From: Cyanobacteria bacterium T3Sed10_376R1m
GTDB lineage: Bacteria > Cyanobacteriota > Cyanobacteriia > Cyanobacteriales > Cyanobacteriaceae
Length of the DNA: 6,260 nt
Assembly (NCBI GenBank): GCA_003566215.1
Contig: PXEJ01000136.1
Span: 1-6,260 of the forward strand
Direction of reading: 5' to 3'
Under the pieces are notes generated by a model. The model made no database searches, was not told the DNA's origin, and saw nothing but the letters and a program-made list of their open reading frames with translations. The translations under genes were made by a program, and so were the position numbers. Shown here piece after piece: positions 1 to 5,135 of the stretch. Within the stretch, counting starts at the first letter, position 1; each line of letters begins with the position of its first letter.

Positions 1-11
1 CTTTTTCAGCA

Positions 12-66
12 AAGCCTAAGTAATCTAAGAGATATTTTAGTTAAGATCAAAGTAATCGTTAGGCTT
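12..66. repeat. 8-bp inverted repeat flanking the leader of the DUF4033 gene
   Basis: AAGCCTAA at 12-19 is the exact reverse complement of TTAGGCTT at 59-66, with 39 bases between. The right arm ends 10 bases before the ATG at 77, where a ribosome binding site would lie, and no Shine-Dalgarno sequence is visible there. In RNA the arms could close a long stem over the leader; in DNA they could be two operator halves. The arms are short and AT-rich sequence gives such matches easily, so this is a weak candidate. Confidence 0.3.
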
Positions 67-76
67 ATGGGTTTTT

Positions 77-739
77 ATGAACGTTCAGGAAAAAGATATA
101 AAGACAAAAACTGTTTATAAAGATAATTTTATGGATCGCCTATTTATTGGCTTTTTATCGAACAAAATGGCTAAAGCAATAGATAAAAAGACTCATTTAA
201 AAGGTTATGATCGCTTTGTGGAATTATCACGGCAGATGATGGTGGGGCGGGATGGCAAACAACAACAAGAATTGGTTGCCCAAGTTTTACACTCTGTTGT
301 GCCTTCCCCAGTTTTGTCATTGTTGCGGCGTTTCATACCTGCTAATAAGTGGATATATGAATCAAATGCTTGGTTTGCTAAAACTTTTTTTGTTTGGTTG
401 GTGGGAGAGTGTGAGTTAAAAGAAGTTGAAATAACTAATAAAAATGGAAAACTAGAGCCTCAACTTAGTGGAGTAAACATTAAAAAATGTCGTTACCTCG
501 AAGAAAGTGGCTGTGTGGGAATGTGTGTAAATATGTGTAAACTACCTACTCAAAAGTTTTTCACAGAATCATTTGGTATTCCCTTAACCATGACTCCAAA
601 CTTTGATGACTTTAGTTGTGAAATGATTTTTGGTCAAAATCCTCCCCCCTTTGAAGAAGAGGAAGCATCCCGACAACCTTGTTTAGGTAGCCACTGCCCC
701 ACGGCAAAAATTCTTAACTCTGTTTGCCCTAAATTGTAA
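77..739 (+). CDS. DWARF27-like (DUF4033) protein, putative carotenoid isomerase
   Basis: This 220-residue protein carries the C-terminal DUF4033 domain of plant DWARF27. Plant D27 is an iron-containing chloroplast beta-carotene isomerase acting on the C9 double bond in strigolactone synthesis; the substrate of the cyanobacterial relatives is not settled, so isomerase activity here is inference. Visible signature: a YxDNxxDRLF block near residues 14-23, then a cysteine-rich core KCRYLEESGCVGMCVNMCK (137-155; Cys 138, 146, 150, 154), PTQKFF (157-162), TMTPNFDDFSCEM (171-183), a GQNPPPFEEE block (187-196) and PCLGSHCP (201-208). No signal peptide or clear membrane helix is seen. The ATG at 77 lacks a Shine-Dalgarno sequence, but it keeps the conserved N-terminal block, which an internal start at Met19 would cut. 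The ATG at 67 is out of frame. A Psb35-like gene follows 141 bases downstream on the same strand. Confidence 0.85.
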   Translation: MNVQEKDIKTKTVYKDNFMDRLFIGFLSNKMAKAIDKKTHLKGYDRFVELSRQMMVGRDGKQQQELVAQVLHSVVPSPVLSLLRRFIPANKWIYESNAWFAKTFFVWLVGECELKEVEITNKNGKLEPQLSGVNIKKCRYLEESGCVGMCVNMCKLPTQKFFTESFGIPLTMTPNFDDFSCEMIFGQNPPPFEEEEASRQPCLGSHCPTAKILNSVCPKL

Positions 740-760
740 AAAAGACTTGCGATCAACCTA

Positions 761-792
761 TAACCGTAACCGAACTCTATTTAGATCGGTTA
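761..792 (+). repeat. Tandem TAACCG and 7-bp inverted repeat in the spacer
   Basis: TAACCG occurs twice in tandem (761-766, 767-772). TAACCGA at 767-773 is the exact reverse complement of TCGGTTA at 786-792. Inside the loop, TCT (776-778) can pair with AGA (783-785), giving a roughly 10-bp bulged hairpin. No T-run follows, so it is not a typical intrinsic terminator for the upstream gene. It lies about 30 bases upstream of the candidate promoter of the next gene, so it could be an mRNA 3' end structure or a protein site. The role is unknown. Confidence 0.4.
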
Positions 793-819
793 GCACTACT
801 AAATGCGATCGTCAACATA

Positions 820-848
820 TTGCAATAAAACTTTACATAAGTTAAGAT
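820..848 (+). promoter_or_regulatory. Candidate sigma-70-type promoter of the Psb35-like gene
   Basis: TTGCAA (820-825) as -35 and TAAGAT (843-848) as -10 are separated by 17 bases, each matching 4 of 6 consensus positions. This would start transcription near 855, leaving a leader of about 26 bases that contains the ribosome binding site at 865-870. It also places the start after the upstream in-frame ATG at 803, supporting initiation at 881. Predicted by eye only. Confidence 0.4.
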
Positions 849-849
849 A
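832..849 (+). promoter_or_regulatory. Candidate HLR1 box (RpaB high-light site)
   Basis: HLR1 is known as two direct copies of (G/T)TTACA(T/A)(T/A) separated by 2 bases, bound by the response regulator RpaB. Here TTTACATA (832-839) matches the half-site at all 8 positions. After the 2-base spacer AG, TTAAGATA (842-849) matches 6 of 8. The site covers the promoter spacer and -10, the position expected for repression in low light and release in high light. The second half is imperfect and AT-rich, so this remains a candidate. Confidence 0.4.
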
Positions 850-880
850 TAGATGTAGTCAAGCAGGAGAGCTTGAAAAA

Positions 881-1105
881 ATGGCAATCTTAATATCATT
901 ATTTATCATCGGCTGGTTAGCAGCATCATTAATCGGTACCCAGGCTTACTTCTTAGGTGAGCAAACTAAAACAATTCACGAGCGCAACTGGAACTCAGAT
1001 TCCTTTGATCAACTAGCAAAATCTTTTACAGGAAAAGATACAGATTATTTAGTTCGTGTACCTGCTTACAATACCGATGCTTTTAGAGTAAGTCAGTCTC
1101 GCTAA
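881..1105 (+). CDS. psb35: Psb35-like small membrane protein (PSII assembly candidate)
   Basis: A 74-residue protein with one hydrophobic helix at about residues 2-24 and a polar C-terminal tail. It has a conserved-looking block YFLGEQTKTIHERNW (23-37). I recognise it by recall, not alignment, as resembling the small cyanobacterial protein named Psb35 (Ssl2148 in Synechocystis), reported to stabilise the CP47 module and associated high-light-inducible proteins during photosystem II assembly. It would sit in the thylakoid membrane. The start at 881 is chosen over the in-frame ATG at 803 because AGGAGA (865-870) lies 10 bases upstream, because translation from 881 puts the hydrophobic helix at the N-terminus, and because the 26 extra residues are not membrane-like and overlap the candidate promoter and HLR1 box. 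If the Psb35 name is wrong, it is still a real single-helix membrane protein. Confidence 0.75.
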   Translation: MAILISLFIIGWLAASLIGTQAYFLGEQTKTIHERNWNSDSFDQLAKSFTGKDTDYLVRVPAYNTDAFRVSQSR

Positions 1106-1107
1106 AA

Positions 1108-1165
1108 AATACTTTCGTAAAGGTCTTAACTGTTACTAATTTTGAAGTATTGCCTTTAGCTTTTT
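1108..1165 (+). terminator. Weak terminator-like structure after the Psb35-like gene
   Basis: AATACTT (1108-1114), just after the stop codon, is the exact reverse complement of AAGTATT (1145-1151), and a CTTTTT run follows at 1160-1165. The loop is long (30 bases) and the stem has few G-C pairs. AAAGG (1119-1123) could also pair with CCTTT (1153-1157), giving a competing fold. It may end the transcript inefficiently, allowing some read-through into the small gene downstream. Confidence 0.25.
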
Positions 1166-1209
1166 GGGAAATTATGCTGGGGCAGTGTTCAAAAAAACAA
1201 GAGAAAAAG

Positions 1210-1241
1210 TTGGTCACATAAGATAATTCATGTTATCTTAT
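1210..1241 (+). promoter_or_regulatory. Candidate promoter with overlapping 9-bp palindromic operator
   Basis: ATAAGATAA (1218-1226) and TTATCTTAT (1233-1241) are perfect inverted repeats around a 6-base centre. The right arm contains an extended -10 like sequence, TG-T-TATCTT (1231-1239), with TTGGTC (1210-1215) 18 bases upstream as a possible -35. Transcription would start near 1246, leaving a leader of about 44 bases before the ATG at 1290. A dimeric repressor bound here would block the promoter. The GATAAT/TTATC halves recall Fur-family sites, but spacing differs from the 19-bp consensus, so no regulator is named. Confidence 0.4.
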
Positions 1242-1273
1242 ATTTATAAAGCAATAAAAAACCGTTCAGGAAG

Positions 1274-1285
1274 AAAGGAGGTGAT
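1274..1285 (+). promoter_or_regulatory. Exceptionally strong Shine-Dalgarno sequence
   Basis: AAAGGAGGTGAT is complementary over 12 consecutive bases to the conserved 3' end of bacterial 16S rRNA. The AGGAGG core (1276-1281) is 8 bases before ATG 1290, which is good spacing. GTG 1281 and ATG 1284 are in the same frame but too close to the core to be used. None of the other three genes in the window has a comparable site, which argues that the short ORF behind it is translated. Confidence 0.7.
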
Positions 1286-1289
1286 GCCC

Positions 1290-1361
1290 ATGAGTGATAG
1301 TAGTAAATTTATGGGTTCAATGGCCGGTATTAGTAAACTGAGTGCTGAGGCTATTCTTTAG
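1290..1361 (+). CDS. Small ORF of 23 residues, function unknown
   Basis: A short ORF that I do not recognise. It is Ser- and Met-rich (Met at 1, 8 and 11; Ser at 2, 4, 5, 10, 15 and 18), begins MSDSSKFMGSMAG and ends LSAEAIL at a TAG (1359-1361). There is no signal peptide or membrane helix. Evidence for translation is the 12-base Shine-Dalgarno at ideal spacing; evidence for an independent gene is the candidate promoter 50 bases upstream and the strong terminator 70 bases downstream. It could be a functional micro-protein, the leader part of a small dual-function RNA, the first half of a +1-frameshifted 46-residue protein, or a small gene broken by a single-base insertion. Nothing downstream on the + strand could be controlled by it as a leader peptide before the terminator. 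Confidence 0.45.
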   Translation: MSDSSKFMGSMAGISKLSAEAIL

Positions 1362-1407
1362 GATAGACATATTATCAAAAAGTTTCACTCAGCAGTTATA
1401 CGACTGC
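1338..1407 (+). other. Competing RNA stems inside the small transcript
   Basis: CTGAGTG (1338-1344) can pair exactly with CACTCAG (1386-1392). TGCTGAG (1343-1349) can instead pair exactly with CTCAGCA (1388-1394). The partners overlap, so only one stem can form. GCAGT (1392-1396) can also pair with ACTGC (1403-1407), competing with both. The left strands lie near the end of the 23-codon ORF, so a ribosome reaching the TAG would open them. This is attenuator-like, but folding energies were not calculated. Confidence 0.3.
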
Positions 1408-1431
1408 CTTCCGGAGAACCCCAAAAATTAA
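1360..1431 (+). other. +1-frame extension of the small ORF (possible frameshift or decay)
   Basis: At the end of the small ORF the bases read CTT TAG G (1356-1362). A slip of the Leu tRNA from CTT to TTT would continue at AGG 1360 for 23 sense codons (RIDILSKSFTQQ...LPENPKN) to TAA at 1429-1431, directly before the terminator. This resembles the layout of the prfB frameshift (CTT before a stop, with a Shine-Dalgarno-like stretch upstream): GAGG (1347-1350) lies 5 bases before the CTT, whereas prfB uses 3 bases and a TGA stop. A one-base insertion in a formerly continuous 46-codon gene fits equally well. Confidence 0.25.
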
Positions 1432-1480
1432 AAAAGCCTTTAAAATCCCCCAGTGGGAATTTAAGGGCTTTTAACTTTTT
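1432..1480. terminator. Strong bidirectional intrinsic terminator
   Basis: An 18-position stem pairs 1432-1449 with 1455-1472 around the loop CCAGT (1450-1454), with one G-T pair and one A-A mismatch. On the + strand it is followed by TTTTAACTTTTT (1469-1480). On the minus strand the mirrored stem is followed by a long T-run with interruptions (complement of 1422-1435). It should end the small + strand transcript and also mfd, whose stop is 131 bases to the right. It may originally have come with the mobile-element remnant beside it. Confidence 0.85.
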
Positions 1481-1568
1481 GATTGACTTCTCCACGCATT
1501 AAAATGACCTGGATTCTAAGCAGAATTGATTCTTCAACGTTCGTGCTGCCACCCGTTAAAACAAGTGG
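1461..1568 (-). mobile_element. Decayed right end of an IS200/IS605-type element (candidate)
   Basis: On the minus strand a 35-codon open segment (TAG just upstream at 1569-1571, TAA at 1461-1463) contains GGSTNVEESILL. This recalls the C-terminal tail of many TnpB proteins, where GAAGAATC at the RNA level overlaps the right-end hairpin (EESP... endings). The + strand order TTGACTTCTCC (1483-1493) ... GATTCTTC (1528-1535) resembles the usual IS605 right-end layout TTGAC-CTCC-hairpin-GATTCTTC. The small hairpin ATTCT-AAGC-AGAAT (1513-1526) sits between. TCAA on the minus strand (1486-1483) would be the cleavage end. No catalytic part of TnpB or TnpA remains. The match is from memory and the hairpin is degraded, so confidence is modest. 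Confidence 0.35.
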
Positions 1569-1610
1569 CTATTTCTCACTCATTTTCTAGGTATGATTTA
1601 TTTTTAATGG

Positions 1611-4600
1611 TCACTCTGCTACAAGATAATTAAACCAACTATTTAAACTATCTAACTGCTGACTAGCTTTCATTGCACCTAAACCTCTGACAATTACTTT
1701 ATTTTTGCCATAAACAAAACGACTATGTAAATGCTTAGGCAATTTTTCCTTTAATAATAACCAAGCAGGTTCTTGCATTGGAGTTTCCAAAACTACATTT
1801 TGCTTACCTTCGAGTTTGATACGAGAAAAACCAATAGACTTTGCTTTTTGCTTTAATTGTGCCACCTGCAACAATTGCTTGGCAGGGGCAGGAATTTCCC
1901 CATATCTATCCAACCAATCCCTCTCAATTTGTGTAATGTCCCGTTGACAAGTAACAGTAGCTACCGCCCGATAAGCGTCCATTTTTTGCTCCATATCAGC
2001 AATGTAACGGTTAGGAATAAATGCCGTAAGGGTTAAATCTATTTGAGTGTCTTCCACCGTAGGGATTTCTTGCCCCTGAATTTCGTTGATAGCCTCCTTT
2101 AACATCTCCGTGTACATCTCAAAACCAATGGCTTCCACCTGCCCCGATTGTTCAGCACCCAAAAGACTACCAACCCCCCTTATTTCCATATCCCGCATGG
2201 CGAGGTGATACCCTGAACCTAATTGGGAAAACTCCTGTAATGCTCGTAAACGTTTCCTTGCGGTATCTGAGAGAGTTTGATTTTCGGGATATAACAACCA
2301 AGCATGGGCTTGAATGCCCGATCGCCCGACGCGCCCCCGAAGCTGGTACAATTGAGCTAAACCAAATTTTTGGGCATCCTCCACAATAATAGTATTCACC
2401 CTCGGAATATCTAGCCCCGACTCAATAATAGTGGTACAAATCAGTAAATCCGCATCACCGTTATTAAAACCTAACATAGTTGACTCCAATTCCCCCTCTG
2501 GCATCTGTCCATGGGCAATACCGATACGCAAACTAGGGATCATTTTTTGTAGCATTTCCACCACCTTATCCATACCCTCGATACGGGGTAAAACATAAAA
2601 AACCTGTCCCCCTCTATCCAACTCATTGCGAATGGCAGTGCGAATTATGCCTTCATTAAACGCTCCGATGTGAGTTTTTATGGGGCGACGGCTAGGGGGT
2701 GGGGTGGTAATCAAACTCATTTCTCGTACCCCAGAAATGGACATATAAAGAGTTCTCGGAATTGGTGTTGCACTGAGGGTAAGCACATCAACGGAGGTTT
2801 TCATTGCTTTAATTTTCTCCTTTTGATTAACCCCAAATCTTTGTTCTTCATCTATTACCAATAAGCCTAAATCTTTGTATTTAATTGTTTTGCTTAAAAG
2901 TTGATGAGTACCTACTACCACATCTAATTCTCCCGTAGCTAATTTTTGAATAATTTCCTTTCTTTCGGAGGCAGTACGGAAGCGATTTAATAAGCCTATA
3001 TTAATAGGATAGGGAGAAAATCTTTCTAATAATGTATGGTAATGTTGTTGGGATAAAATAGTAGTGGGAGCTAAAAATGCTACTTGTTTATTACCTGCTG
3101 TAATAACTTTAAAAATTGTCCTAATTGCCACCTCGGTTTTACCAAAACCTACATCACCACATACTAAACGATCCATGGGGCGATCGCTCTCCAAATCTCT
3201 TTTTACATCCTGAGTTGCCTTTAATTGATCTGGGGTAGGTTCGTAGGGAAAAGAGTCTTCTAACTCCCTTTGCCAAGGAGAATCTTCGGGATAAACAAAG
3301 CCATTTAATTTCGCCCTTGTGGCATATAATTTAATCAAGTCCACCGCCAACTTTCTGATAGATTTACGAGCTTTATTTTTAAGATTATTCCACTCTTTTC
3401 CTGTCAGTTTATATAATCTTGGAGGCTTACCATCACTAGAACGATAACGGGTCAAAACCTCCAAATTTTCTGCAGGTACTCGTAAAATACCATCAAGATA
3501 TTTAATTACTAAATACTCACGACTAGCTAAATTTTCTAACTCAATAAATTGCCCAATACCATGGTGTTTATGAACAACAAAATCATTAGGTCTTAACTTG
3601 TCTAAATCAACCTGTTTTGAAGCCGCTCTTCTTCGTTTTCTGATATAGGTAGGACTAGCTAAATTATGTTGTCCAAAAAACTCTTTATCGGTGACAACAA
3701 CTAAGCGAAAAGTAGGTAAAATAAAACCTTCTAATTCTGCTTGTCCTGAATATTTTAAAGCTACTGCGGTATTTTGGCGATGGGACTTTTCAATAGCTAA
3801 AAAATCTTGGGGATTGGGGATGAATTGGGCAGGGCAATCATGATCTTGTAACAGGGCAACGGAGCGCAAGGGTTGGGCAGAAATTAACCAAGTATTGTAC
3901 TTACTCAAATCCATATTATTATATACTTCCCTTTTACCCCTAATTATTTCCCCTAATTTGGCAAATTGATGGGGGCTTATGGGTAAAGGACGAGAAGATA
4001 AGTCAAGGGCATTTTCTAGGTTTTCTTGGGCAATTTCTGTGAGGTGAATTTGAGGATATTTAAGATTACTTAAAGAGGTTTGTAAGTCTTGGTGGAGAGG
4101 AGGTAAAGACTGGCTATTCTCTCCTACAAGTTGATTGATTAATGTCCATTTTTCCTGAGCTTGTTCTACCCAAATACGGCTATGGGCTTGACATTGGGAA
4201 ACTTCATCGATCGCAACGAGGGTATTATGGGGAAAATAATCTAAAATATTGGCAACTTGGTCAAAGGCAAAGCCAAGAAAACGGTTTACTCCTTCGGGAT
4301 AAATATCATTTTCTAAATTTTCTTGCTCTAAAGGAGTCAAGTATGGTTTAATAACCTCTATGGTGGGTGTGTTATGCAAAATAACAGTATTCCAAGAGCT
4401 AGGGGTTAAGTTAAGACTCTCGATTTTATCTAAACTACGTTGAGAAACGGGGTCAAATTCTTTGATTTGTTCGAGTTCATCCCCAAAAAACTCTAATCTA
4501 ATGGGTAGTTCTGCCGATACGGGGAAAATATCGATTAAATCTCCTCTTTTCGCCCACTGTCCTTCAGTTTCTACTAAATTTACCCGTTCATAACCCATAT

Positions 4601-5087
4601 TAGCAAGGGTAAGGTCAATGGCTTTACTCTCCAAGGTCATCCCTTGCACCAAGTTTAAACAGTATTTGCTAAAAATATCACCCGGAGGTAAGTGGGGCTG
4701 TAGGGCTTGTTCGGTGGTAACTACGGCTAAGGGTGGATCATCTTCTTTTTGACTTACCAAACCACTAAGGGTCTGCATTTGCCCCCAAATCATCTCGGAT
4801 TCAGGACTAAGGGCTTCGTAAGGACTTGCAGATGTGGTGGGATAGAAAAAAACTTGTTTCCAGCCCATCGCCTCAATATTTGCCATCCAACGGGCGGATT
4901 CTTCGAGGGTGGCACAAACGATTAACAGATTTTTACCTTGTTTTTGGGCAAGGGCAGAGGTAACTAACCCTTTGGGTAGTCTGTTTGCTCCTTGAAGGTG
5001 GAGGGGGGTTTGTGGGTTTAATTTGTGGCTTAATTCGTTGGTGAGGGGGGAAAGTGCGATCGCCCTTAGAACAGAGGAAAAACTCAT
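1611..5087 (-). CDS. mfd: Transcription-repair coupling factor Mfd
   Basis: A complete 1158-residue Mfd, close to the usual length (about 1150-1200). It is an ATP-driven DNA translocase that removes RNA polymerase stalled at lesions and recruits UvrA for excision repair. Domains in order: a UvrB-like N-terminal module with a degenerate Walker A region (about 31-46) and [10 protein letters not shown] (82-91); a RNA polymerase interaction domain of CarD/Tudor type (about 495-555, with [13 protein letters not shown] at 500-512); translocase lobe 1 with Walker A GDVGFGKT (Lys650, Thr651), DEEQ (746-749) and SAT (772-774); lobe 2 ending with RGRVGRS (917-923) and a TRG-like segment; and a C-terminal regulatory domain (about 1000-1158). 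The ATG at 5085-5087 has no clear Shine-Dalgarno, but the N-terminus looks full-length. It starts 48 bases after the M16 gene on the same strand, so co-transcription is plausible; the gap holds a T-run but no hairpin. Confidence 0.97.
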   Translation of the reverse strand: MSFSSVLRAIALSPLTNELSHKLNPQTPLHLQGANRLPKGLVTSALAQKQGKNLLIVCATLEESARWMANIEAMGWKQVFFYPTTSASPYEALSPESEMIWGQMQTLSGLVSQKEDDPPLAVVTTEQALQPHLPPGDIFSKYCLNLVQGMTLESKAIDLTLANMGYERVNLVETEGQWAKRGDLIDIFPVSAELPIRLEFFGDELEQIKEFDPVSQRSLDKIESLNLTPSSWNTVILHNTPTIEVIKPYLTPLEQENLENDIYPEGVNRFLGFAFDQVANILDYFPHNTLVAIDEVSQCQAHSRIWVEQAQEKWTLINQLVGENSQSLPPLHQDLQTSLSNLKYPQIHLTEIAQENLENALDLSSRPLPISPHQFAKLGEIIRGKREVYNNMDLSKYNTWLISAQPLRSVALLQDHDCPAQFIPNPQDFLAIEKSHRQNTAVALKYSGQAELEGFILPTFRLVVVTDKEFFGQHNLASPTYIRKRRRAASKQVDLDKLRPNDFVVHKHHGIGQFIELENLASREYLVIKYLDGILRVPAENLEVLTRYRSSDGKPPRLYKLTGKEWNNLKNKARKSIRKLAVDLIKLYATRAKLNGFVYPEDSPWQRELEDSFPYEPTPDQLKATQDVKRDLESDRPMDRLVCGDVGFGKTEVAIRTIFKVITAGNKQVAFLAPTTILSQQHYHTLLERFSPYPINIGLLNRFRTASERKEIIQKLATGELDVVVGTHQLLSKTIKYKDLGLLVIDEEQRFGVNQKEKIKAMKTSVDVLTLSATPIPRTLYMSISGVREMSLITTPPPSRRPIKTHIGAFNEGIIRTAIRNELDRGGQVFYVLPRIEGMDKVVEMLQKMIPSLRIGIAHGQMPEGELESTMLGFNNGDADLLICTTIIESGLDIPRVNTIIVEDAQKFGLAQLYQLRGRVGRSGIQAHAWLLYPENQTLSDTARKRLRALQEFSQLGSGYHLAMRDMEIRGVGSLLGAEQSGQVEAIGFEMYTEMLKEAINEIQGQEIPTVEDTQIDLTLTAFIPNRYIADMEQKMDAYRAVATVTCQRDITQIERDWLDRYGEIPAPAKQLLQVAQLKQKAKSIGFSRIKLEGKQNVVLETPMQEPAWLLLKEKLPKHLHSRFVYGKNKVIVRGLGAMKASQQLDSLNSWFNYLVAE
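3180..3187. repeat. HIP1 octamer GCGATCGC inside mfd
   Basis: An exact copy of the highly iterated cyanobacterial palindrome, within the helicase region of mfd. Its presence supports a cyanobacterial origin. Confidence 0.9.
5056..5063. repeat. HIP1 octamer near the mfd start
   Basis: An exact GCGATCGC copy encoding part of the Arg-Ala-Ile-Ala stretch at residues 8-11 of Mfd. Confidence 0.9.
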
Positions 5088-5135
5088 GGAATAATTGAAA
5101 TTAGATAAAAAAAGTTAGTAGTTTATAGGTAAATT

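Noticed and set aside
803..880. Upstream in-frame ATG extending the Psb35-like protein by 26 residues
   Set aside because: The extension overlaps the candidate promoter, lacks a Shine-Dalgarno and would bury the N-terminal membrane helix; ATG 881 has AGGAGA at good spacing.
1102..1221. Open frame of about 40 codons after the Psb35-like gene, ending TAA near 1219
   Set aside because: It has no ATG until 1171-1173, no Shine-Dalgarno, and overlaps the terminator-like structure; best explained as chance.
82..1272. Shared words CGTTCAGGAA (82-91, 1263-1272) and AGTTAAGAT (39-47, 840-848)
   Set aside because: Repeats of 9-10 bases are expected by chance in 6 kb, and more so in AT-rich DNA; the contexts differ.
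1258..1300. Possible glutamine riboswitch (glnA or downstream-peptide type) suggested by CGTTCA before a purine-rich stretch and a tiny ORF
   Set aside because: The conserved GGACGGAAGTAGG core is absent; the purine stretch is explained as a Shine-Dalgarno sequence.
1482..1543. Imperfect direct repeat, ATTGACTTCT... (1482-1500) and ATTGATTCTT... (1525-1543)
   Set aside because: Only about 11 of 19 positions match, which is not convincing as a repeat; the stretch is better read as part of the IS605-like right end.
2670..2864. 64-codon + strand ORF inside mfd
   Set aside because: It lies wholly antisense to the conserved helicase region of mfd and has low-complexity, non-protein-like content.
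4142..4351. 69-codon + strand ORF inside mfd
   Set aside because: It is antisense to continuous Mfd coding sequence, with no ribosome binding site or recognisable domain.
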